Below are positions 56,961-64,000 of a DNA stretch of 64,000 nt, in pieces (positions within the stretch are counted from its first letter, which is position 1; each line of letters starts with the position of its first letter). A program made the translations under genes and the position numbers. The stretch comes from [Phialemoniopsis] sp. UDSM-2020 (Eukaryota > Ascomycota > Sordariomycetes > Thyridiales > Thyridiaceae). Location of the stretch: the NCBI GenBank assembly GCA_018873225.1, contig JAEILZ010000003.1, forward strand, positions 1,550,001 through 1,614,000. Direction: 5' to 3'. Below the pieces are notes generated by a model, which saw nothing but the letters and a program-made list of their open reading frames with translations, did no database searches and was not told the origin of the DNA.

Positions 56961-59017
56961 CTAAGCCGGTGTAGAGTCCTTGCCTTTCTCCTCCAGACCG
57001 AGCTGTTGGCCATCAATCTCTGACTGTTTCTCCCCAATACTGCTATCACGGGTGTCAGTAACCCTCGTCTCCTCGGAATTCGCAGCGGCAGGAGTGGTAG
57101 CTTCCTCCTCGCTCGGCTTCGCTTTCTTCTGTACATCCTGCCTCGTACTCTTCCATTCCATCGTAAAGGCACCGAAGACCGTGAGGCACGTCAGCACCAG
57201 GCCCATGCGGAAGACCTGTCGTAGCGCCTCGTTGTACTCGGCCAAGACGATCGGCCTGATCGCGTCGGGCAGGTGCGTCAGACTCGTTGCGCCGTTGTCG
57301 GAGAGGGTGGCTGGGTCGAAGCCCGCGACTGACGACAGGCGCTTGACTAGCTCGCCCTGCAGGACGTTCTGCCCGACCGAGATGAAGACGGCGCCGCCGA
57401 GCGTCTGTGTGAAGAACATGAGCGTCGTGCCGACCGAGACGTCGCGCTTGGGCAGGACCGTCTGGGCCGCGACGTTGGGCACCTGCGACATGGTGCCCAG
57501 CCCCCAGCCGTAGATAATCTGGTAGCCGATGATGCGCGGGAGCGGGGTGTCGACCTGGAGCGTGTTGAGCAGGCCGGCGCCGATGCTCGAGAGGCACACT
57601 CCCGCGATGAGGAAGGGCGTATAGTAGCCGACGCGGCGGATCAGAGCTCCCGAGGAGATGAGGGCAACGACCATTGAGAGGATGGTGGGCAGGAGGCGGA
57701 TACCCGAGTCGACGGCCGAGAGGCCCTGGATAGCTTGGAACCAAACTGGGAGGTAGTAAACTGCGAGACTGGGTGAGCATGTCATGAGGTACGCTTTAGA
57801 CACGAGAGCTTACCGAAGACCATCATTTGCGAGCCGATGCAGATGGTGCAGAGGAATCCGGCCAGAATACTGCGCTGTTTGAAGATCCTTGGGGCAATGG
57901 TAGCTGTCTTTGGTAGAAGCACTTGGACGAGGATGAAGCCTATGATAAGAACACCGGCAAGGACAAGGAGGGCAATAATGCGGCCCTCACTCCACTGTAA
58001 CACAGTTAGCATACTTGTTTAACCATATTGATGGTCGAAACTTACAGGATAAGCCAAGCCTCCCCATTGCAGCGCCAACAGCAGACAAATGGTACCCGGA
58101 ACTATCAGGCCAGTGCCGTAGAAATCGAGCTGTTTGAGCTTAGCTTTGAGAGGGATCTCAGTTTCCTTGCGATCCGGGACCTTGAGGAGCACCAGGATGA
58201 CGACCATAGCGACACCGCCGAGAGGAAGGTTGATGTAGAAGCACCATCGCCAAGTGACCTTGGATGTAAAGACACCGCCCAGCAATGGGCCAACCACAGA
58301 TGCCACACCAAAGACCGCACCGAACATCCCCTGATACATGGGGCGTTTGTGCAGTGGGACTGAGTACACAATGGACATCATCTTTGAAGGTGTGAGTTAG
58401 CTTCCGGTCGGGTTGCTTCTTAGACTCGAGTAGAGGACACCTACCACCCCCGAAAGGATCCCCGCCGCGCCCAAGCCCGAAATAGCACGGCCAACAATAA
58501 ATGCCACGGAGTTCGGCGCAGCTCCGCAAATAGCAGAGCCGACCTCAAAGATAAGAATAGTCACGAGGAGGGTAGTCTTGATGCTGAAGAAGGCGTACAT
58601 CTTGCCGAAAAGCAACTGGAAAGACGAGCTGGTCAACAGGAAAGCGGAGCCATACCAGCCAATGTCGGTCACGGCGTGGAAGTCGTCTGTGATCTGCGGG
58701 ATGGCTGTGGTGACAATGAGACGATCCTTGAGACACCTCTGTCAGTTTTACTTTCTATGGCAGGTAGTTGTGGGCAACTGCATTACCAGAGCAACCAAGA
58801 ACATGCTGATGAAAAGCGACACAAGAAGAAAGACGAGTTTTATGCCGGATGGATAGACTACTTCGCCGCTCGTTTCCTTTCGTGCGAGGGGAGAGCCTGC
58901 TGCGTCCTCTTGGGCTGCAGTGTCTGTGGGAGCTTGTGCCTCGGGGTTCGTCGGCACTTCGCCATTGGTAGCTGTATCGACAGATGCCTCGGTCGCCTTC
59001 TTCTTTCTGAACAACAT
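56961..59017 (-). CDS. DHA2-family (14-helix) MFS drug/H+ antiporter
   Basis: Five exons on the minus strand: 58787-59017, 58445-58726, 58046-58381, 57814-57994 and 56961-57760, giving 609 aa. The introns are 60, 63, 51 and 53 nt with GTAATG, GTAGGT, GTAAGT and GTAAGC donors. Key motifs are [16 protein letters not shown] (the D1-type first-helix signature), [12 protein letters not shown], motif [32 protein letters not shown], and a hydrophilic C-terminal tail rich in Glu, Thr and Ser. About 14 membrane helices are expected. The family exports toxic compounds or secondary metabolites, including self-made ones, usually at the plasma membrane. It faces a Zn2Cys6 factor gene across a 980-bp promoter region, which suggests local control (inferred). 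The start is ATG 59017. Confidence 0.9.
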
Positions 59018-59997
59018 CGTGCCGGGTTGTGTCAAGTCCAGGGGTAAAAGATATGATAGTTAGAAGTATCGACAAGTTCTTCGAGGTAGGAAGCCTTTCT
59101 ACTCGAAAGTGTAAAACACAGGGAAGGGGGCGAAAAGAAAGACTTAAGAAGATAGTGAAGAGCACGACGCCAAATTATCAATTGCAGTGGGCATAGAAAG
59201 GACGTAGGTCGTCTAAATATAAACAGGGGGAAGAAAAGAGCTCCCTGCTCGGGCCTGATTGAGTCCGGGTCCGGGTCCGATCCACCCTTGGACCCCGACA
59301 TGAATGAGTTTTTGTCCTTCAGGTATGGATCCTCGAGCCCAGAGACTGTGCTTGCATACAGCAGATACCGAAATGACCACTAAATTCAAATCATACTAAA
59401 ATAAGCCTAGACTGCATTTGAGCCGCAGAAAAGCTTGTTTCTCGTTCATCTTTTCAGTATGCTCGTCAACTCTCCCGCAAGGGAGTGCTCAGTGATTTGA
59501 CTCCCCACTAGCAAGGTCATCAAGAGGAAGATTTAGACAAAGTACAACTCTTTCCCATCAGGAGAGGCATATCGATACTCTTTATTGTAGTTTCCAGGTA
59601 GCTGCTGGACTAATGATGCTTGAAAGAAGTCAATTTGCAAATCGGTGACGACTTGTTTGGTGTTGAGGGCTCAGCGCTAGACTAAATGGAGGTAAGCTTG
59701 AGAAGAGTTAGTTAGATGTGAACTTAAGTTTCGACCCCATATTGATCAGCCTACCACCGAACTTTCACGATTTAGAATCACTCATGGGCATCTAACTTTA
59801 GCCCTGCACTTTTCGATCTTCATCTGCTACTCGGATGCCCCACCACCGACGCTTCTCCCTCCTGGGAACCGAAACGCCCGAAGTCTCTCCGTCTGTTCAT
59901 CATTCCTCACTCGCTTCCAGACCTTTTATTCCCCTGCACATCTTACACATCAGCATCGTCGGTTTGAAAAGGAAATTATGTCTCCATAGCATCTACA
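59018..59997. promoter_or_regulatory. Shared promoter of the DHA2 transporter and the Zn2Cys6 factor
   Basis: 980 bp between two divergent starts. It contains the three-CGG array described separately and no open frame of note. The half nearest the factor gene is C/T-rich on the plus strand. Confidence 0.6.
59265..59279 (-). promoter_or_regulatory. Triple CGG array, candidate Zn2Cys6 binding site
   Basis: On the minus strand this reads CGGACCCGGACCCGG: three CGG triplets in direct orientation with 3-bp spacers. Zn2Cys6 factors commonly bind CGG triplets. It lies about 250 bp upstream of the DHA2 start and about 720 bp from the factor gene start, so it could serve either. The assignment is inferred. 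Confidence 0.4.
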
Positions 59998-62096
59998 ATG
60001 ACGTCACTTGCGACAGCTGCCAGTGGAGAAACCAAGAGGCACGCCTGCACACTCTGTGCTCGCCGCAAGGTCAAGTGCGACAAGACGGACCCGTGCTCAA
60101 ACTGTCTCAAGGCTCAATCACAATGCATATACGAGCCTATTGCTCCACCACGCCCTCGAAAGAGAGCTGCCGACGAGGAGCTGTTGGCCAAGCTGGCTCG
60201 CTATGAAGCTCTGATGCGTAGGCACCATATCGACTTCTCCGACTCATCGCATACGTGGGTGCCATCTGTTGGGCCAGAGGGGCTAGTGAAAGAGAGTACC
60301 TCAGAGGTATCGGCATCGCCTATGGCTTCTTTCAGTCCAAGTCAACAGACATTGTACTCCCAGACAGCAACTCCAGCCAAACTTGACAGGTGAGTCGATC
60401 TGCAGGAACCTTGGACAGCGTTGAGAGACTAACATGAGTTCTCAGAAACCTATGGGACGATCTTCCCCTCGAAGTACGTTCTGCTTTATTGATACTCGTT
60501 GGCTTACACTAATGAGATTCGCAGCTTAAGCACCCTCCGGAAAAGACTATTAGTCTGAGACCTGACCCTCAGGTCTATCCTTCACCCCCTCTCCAACTAT
60601 TCTATGCCGCTCCTCAAGTCGCGCTCCATGAGCTGCACCCTGAGCCGAGACACATCTACCGTTACTGGCAGATCTTTGTCGAGTCAATCAATCCTCTGAT
60701 CAAGATTGTACACATACCGACACTGCAACAGCGCATCATGGACGCCAGCTGGGATCTCGTCAACGTCCCCAAGCCACTAAACGCGATCATGTTTGCGATA
60801 TACACTCTGTCTGTCACATCTCTCCTTCCAGACGCGTGTCAAACCACTTTTGGGGAGGACAAAGTGAAGCTCTTGGAGCGATATCGAGCCGCCACGGTCC
60901 AGGCCCTCATCGCAGCCGACTTCCTTACGTCGCGCGATCTCGAGGTCCTGCAAGCATTCCTGCTCTTCCTCCTCGCGGATCCGGAATCGGAACTTACATC
61001 CACGCTCACGAGTGCTGCCGTCAGGGTGGGCCAGAAGATGGGCCTGCATCGCGAGAAGCCCGATCCCAAGATCACCTTCTTTGAGCAGGAAATGAGGATC
61101 CGGCTGTGGTGGCAACTGAACGGCCTCAACAGCCGGAGCACCGCAGTCTACGTGCCCGAGACCAAGCCTCCATCGCCGGCGGACTTTGGCAACATCCGTT
61201 TGCCCCTGAATGTCAACGATGCAGATCTTCACCCAGACATGGTCGAACCTCCCATTGAGAACAACGGCCCGACTGAGATGGTGTTTGTGCTGATCAAATT
61301 CCAAGTCTTCAACTGGCTACGCTCCTCCAAAACAGCACCCAAGATGTTTGAGAGCATTCTGTATGCTCCGGACAGAGCCAAGGTTACGCCAGGGATGGAA
61401 AGTGACGCCATAGACGAGCTGGAGCACCAGTACTATGGAAGGTTTCTGCGCAATACGGACTCGCGCATACCTCTTCACCGCTTGGCTGAGGGGCTCGCCC
61501 GCCTCGCCATAGCACGCTTGAGGTTCAAGATCTACCGCCCGCGGCTGCGAGGCATGTCCAAGGAAACTGAGGTTCCCATGACGCCGGAGGAGGGGGACAG
61601 GCTTTTCGACGCGGCTGTGCAAATGCTAGACCTCGTGGACATTGGACCCCGGTGCAAGTTCTCGTCGCACCTTTTCACCCACTTGATCTCCAAGTCCCAG
61701 GTGAGCAAGTCGCAAATGAATGCCTATATATACGTTCTCAGCGACTTGCGGCGGCGAACTTCTGGTGAAAGGGTGGACTTCGCGTGGAAATTGATTGAAG
61801 AGTTGTACGTCGATCACCCGGAGTTGATCAACGAGGTTGACAACACGTTCTTCGTTGCCTTGGGGGACTTGACGTTGGAGGCTTGGAATATGCGAAGCGC
61901 GGAATTGCTGCAGAACCCAGAAGTTCAGGAAAGCGAGATCACGCCACAATTCATCTATGCGCTGCGCGAGAAGAGGCAGGGCGCAGGTATCGACCTGCAG
62001 CCGTTCCCAGACCCTGCGCAGATGCTCGACAATTTCGACCTGACAGACATGAACGATATCAACTGGACGACATGGAATGGCTTTCTTGGCTTATGA
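59998..62096 (+). CDS. Zn2Cys6 transcription factor with fungal-specific middle domain
   Basis: Three exons: 59998-60389, 60446-60473 and 60525-62096, giving 663 aa. Introns are 56 nt (GTGAGT, CAG) and 51 nt (GTACGT, CAG). The binuclear cluster at residues 17-43 fits C-x2-C-x6-C-x5-C-x2-C-x6-C exactly (CTLCARRKVKC, CSNCLKAQSQC), followed by a basic linker (PPRPRKRAADEE) and a short helix suited to dimerisation. The large third exon holds the fungal-specific regulatory domain: HIYRYWQIFVESINPLIKI, AIMFAIYTLSVTSL, RYRAATVQALIAADFL and GLHREKP. The gene diverges from the DHA2 transporter, and such pairs often form regulator-target units. The middle exon of 28 nt is unusually small. The start is ATG 59998. 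Confidence 0.9.
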
Positions 62097-62154
62097 ATGT
62101 ATCAACAATGTTAGATGTACAATACCCAGCTCGACCTGATCGACTCCGGAGGTC

Positions 62155-62631
62155 TCAAAATTGCATGGCTTCAGCCTTTGGAGGATAGATGACCTCGAAC
62201 CTCTCGCACAGAACCATGCTGTCATCGCCAAACTCGTGTCCATCCTTCTGCTTCCGATAGAACTCGATATGGCCCTGGTGGTATGCCTCATAATCACCCT
62301 CCGCCTCGGCAAGGGCAAAGTCTTCGGCCACGTCGCGGAACTTGCACTCAACAAAGGACAGTGTGCGCATGACGGCCAGCGGTTGGTTACGGCCGTCTAG
62401 GATGACGGACAGGTCGCCCACGCCCCAGTGCATGGGCTGTGGGATGGGCCACGACGTCGTGGCCGTCTTCTTTCCCTCGATTGCTAGCCGCCCGAACTTG
62501 TCGGTCTTGATCGGGTCGTCGCCGCCGAATCGGAAGACGTCCTTGGGCGCTGGCAACTCGGTACCGACGGCCTTGGAGGCCTGCTGCATGAAGGCGACGA
62601 TGTCTGGCCTTGAAGGGTCGACGGCGGACAT
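62155..62631 (-). CDS. ASCH-domain protein (YhfF-like)
   Basis: Single exon, 158 aa from the ATG at 62631; the frame is open upstream, but this start fits the domain length. Conserved stretches are DVFRFGGDDPIKTDKFGRLAIEGKKTATTS, GVGDLSVILDGRNQPLAVMRT, FRDVAEDFALAEAEGDYEAY and MVLCERFEVIYP. This is the ASCH fold of bacterial YhfF/YqfB-like proteins, related to PUA domains; RNA or nucleotide binding, or amidohydrolase activity on modified nucleosides, has been proposed for the superfamily. Its role in fungi is unknown. The gene is only 58 bp from the stop of the Zn2Cys6 factor gene on the opposite strand. The resemblance to bacterial proteins could reflect old transfer, but this was not tested. 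Confidence 0.85.
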   Translation of the reverse strand: MSAVDPSRPDIVAFMQQASKAVGTELPAPKDVFRFGGDDPIKTDKFGRLAIEGKKTATTSWPIPQPMHWGVGDLSVILDGRNQPLAVMRTLSFVECKFRDVAEDFALAEAEGDYEAYHQGHIEFYRKQKDGHEFGDDSMVLCERFEVIYPPKAEAMQF

Positions 62632-62975
62632 GGTGAAGGTCTTTGGTGGGTGTGGAGAGAATGGGTAGGAAGTTTTGTGTCGGATTGAGCAACACGACTG
62701 ATCAAGACCCAACACTTTTATACGTGAGGAGCTCGTTGTGCGTGGTAATCGCAAGTCATCGTAGAACTTAAGGCCTGTTGCATGATGAAGTTGCGGTTGC
62801 AGGTTACCGATCGAGTCACATCGCCTCCCCTGCAGGTGCATCGGCGAGCAGAACGGGAAAGGCTCGCTCGTGTGTTGTGCAACACCAAACCAGCCCTCTC
62901 TGTTGCAAGCCACTGTCCAGAAAGGCCTTATTCTCATGCTTATGCTTTCAAAATAATGTTACACTACTACATCAA
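62632..62975. other. Promoter of the ASCH gene and 3' flank of the GST-like gene
   Basis: 344 bp between two minus-strand genes. No additional feature is seen. Confidence 0.5.
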
Positions 62976-63887
62976 TCACTCGGTCCATTTCTCGTAGTCC
63001 GGGAAGTATTTGTCCTGTATCCTCCCAGCATAATCTAGAATTATGGGATGACTTCTGATGAGCTTTTGCGATGCTGGCCTATGGAATCCAACACAATTAT
63101 AGGATGAAGTTAATCAGAAGAGAAGGGTTTAGACTTACATGATGCACATGGTCACAGCAACGATGAAGCCGAACAGCGTCGTGTCCGCCTCGGTCGGCGC
63201 ATCCCCCCCAAACACCCAGTAGACGTCGGACGAGCCCGATACGTCGCTCTTGGCCTTGGCCTCGGTCAGGGTGTCGGCGACCCCCTGCCATATCTCCTCG
63301 CGGAAGAAGGCGATCTCCTCCGCGGAGTGACGACCGATGCCCTGGCCGCGTAGACGGGCCATTGTGTCGCGGTAGATCAGGAGGCCTACGCCGATGCGGA
63401 TCGGCCACGCCAGCGACGACAGGATGTGGTCCCGCATTATGTGGTAATTCTGCTCCCACAGCTCATAGTTCTGTACAAGAATTGTGAGTATGGGCTATAG
63501 ACAGTTGCCGGAATTCGATGGAGAGGAGCCACTTACATGAATGAAATACAGCTTCTCCTAGAGTAGCGACCGCAGTGCGAGATCTTGCGTCTTCTGCGCA
63601 CCTGTGAGCCCGGCATTGAGATCCGGCAGGACGCCTTGTTGTGTTAAGCGGCGAGAGATGAGAGCGGAGTCGCCAATCTTGACGGAGCTCTCTCCATCGT
63701 TGTACGAGATGTACGGGAGCTTGCCCTTGGGCGCGTCGCTCAGGTTACCGGCCTCGGCCGTGTATGGTACACCGGCGAGGCGGAGGCGCAGCTCGAGCTT
63801 GGTGACGAAGGGAGACCATACATGTTTGCCGCGGTCGAGCCAGCCGCGAAATACGGTTATTTCGGGCTTTGACGTTGTTGATGCCAT
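62976..63887 (-). pseudogene. GST-like (metaxin/FAX-type) gene with an in-frame TAG
   Basis: Three exons on the minus strand: 63537-63887, 63139-63470 and 62976-63078, 261 codons plus stop. Introns are 66 nt (GTAAGT, CAG) and 60 nt (GTAAGT, TAG). The N-terminal thioredoxin-like half reads ITVFRGWLDRGKHVWSPFVTKLELRL and PKGKLPYISY; the C-terminal helical half reads NYHIMRDHILSSLAWPIRI, GRHSAEEIAFFREEIWQGV and GGDAPTEADTTLFGF, a fungal GST/FAX-like arrangement. Codon 110 is TAG (63558-63560) between LRSLL and EKLYFIH, which should be a continuous helix. No canonical intron removes it in frame. Apart from that codon the gene is intact, so it is either a young pseudogene, a sequence error, or made by readthrough. 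Confidence 0.75.
63558..63560 (-). other. In-frame TAG in the GST-like gene
   Basis: On the minus strand the codons read TCG CTA CTC TAG GAG AAG CTG. Sequence on both sides fits one GST-like protein. The purine after TAG is not a favourable readthrough context. As with the TAG at 2315-2317, a CAG-to-TAG change would be a C-to-T transition in CpA context. Confidence 0.75.
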
Positions 63888-64000
63888 GTTATCGATGGGG
63901 CGGTGTTAGTGCGTGGGATGTAATCAAGATGCACAGTTGTTCGTTGACGGGTCAGTTTTCTGCAATGTCCAACATCGAAATACATACCGAGTTTCATTCT
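63888..64000. other. Upstream flank of the GST-like gene
   Basis: 113 bp at the window edge with no visible feature besides presumed promoter sequence. Confidence 0.4.

Noticed and set aside
1..64000. Reassignment of TAG as a sense codon, suggested by two in-frame TAGs
   Set aside because: Several genes here end properly at TAG (for example 9506-9508, 17010-17012 and 53042-53044), so TAG is a normal stop.

Overview
The window looks like nuclear DNA of a filamentous ascomycete (Pezizomycotina, probably Sordariomycetes; the exact lineage is inferred). The evidence is short introns of about 50-100 nt with GTRNGT donors, CTRAC-like branch sites and YAG/AAG acceptors; long gene-to-gene spacing; and the gene families present (Zn2Cys6 factor, fungal bZIPs, DHA1/DHA2/ACS transporters, SUR7, NmrA, GH31). 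I found no rRNA, tRNA, CRISPR array or recognisable transposon. Eighteen protein genes could be modelled, most by splicing small exons by hand.

Layout. 1-7120: a 5'-truncated DNMT5-type gene (cytosine-5 methyltransferase, RING finger, SNF2 ATPase), continuous in one frame except for a single TAG at 2315-2317. 7470-9508: ureidoglycolate lyase (DAL3 type) diverging from a small one-pass membrane protein. 9509-15834: gene-poor. 15835-19962: Gfo/Idh/MocA oxidoreductase, hotdog thioesterase and a Rib2/Pus9-like tRNA pseudouridine synthase. 19963-32001: one bZIP gene at 22547-23492, with an upstream uORF, inside about 11 kb of otherwise gene-free DNA. From 32 kb the density rises: secreted PLC-like phosphodiesterase, NmrA-like protein, short-chain dehydrogenase, a second bZIP whose DNA-binding region only appears after an intron is removed, a DHA1-like transporter, a secreted GH31 alpha-glucosidase, and a caspase-like protein fused to C2H2 zinc fingers. 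After another gene-poor stretch come a SUR7-family membrane protein, an ACS-family (Dal5/Tna1-like) transporter, a DHA2 transporter facing a Zn2Cys6 regulator across a shared promoter, an ASCH-domain protein and a GST-like gene with an in-frame TAG.

How the genes fit together. No biosynthetic core enzyme (PKS, NRPS, terpene synthase) is present, so this is not a classical metabolite cluster. The clearest functional pairing is the divergent DHA2 efflux pump and Zn2Cys6 factor at 56961-62096. The most unusual items are the interrupted DNMT5 gene, the caspase-like/C2H2 fusion, the second in-frame TAG in the GST-like gene, and structured but ORF-less DNA around 24-30 kb. Exon boundaries were placed by eye from splice signals and frame continuity and have not been checked against RNA data.
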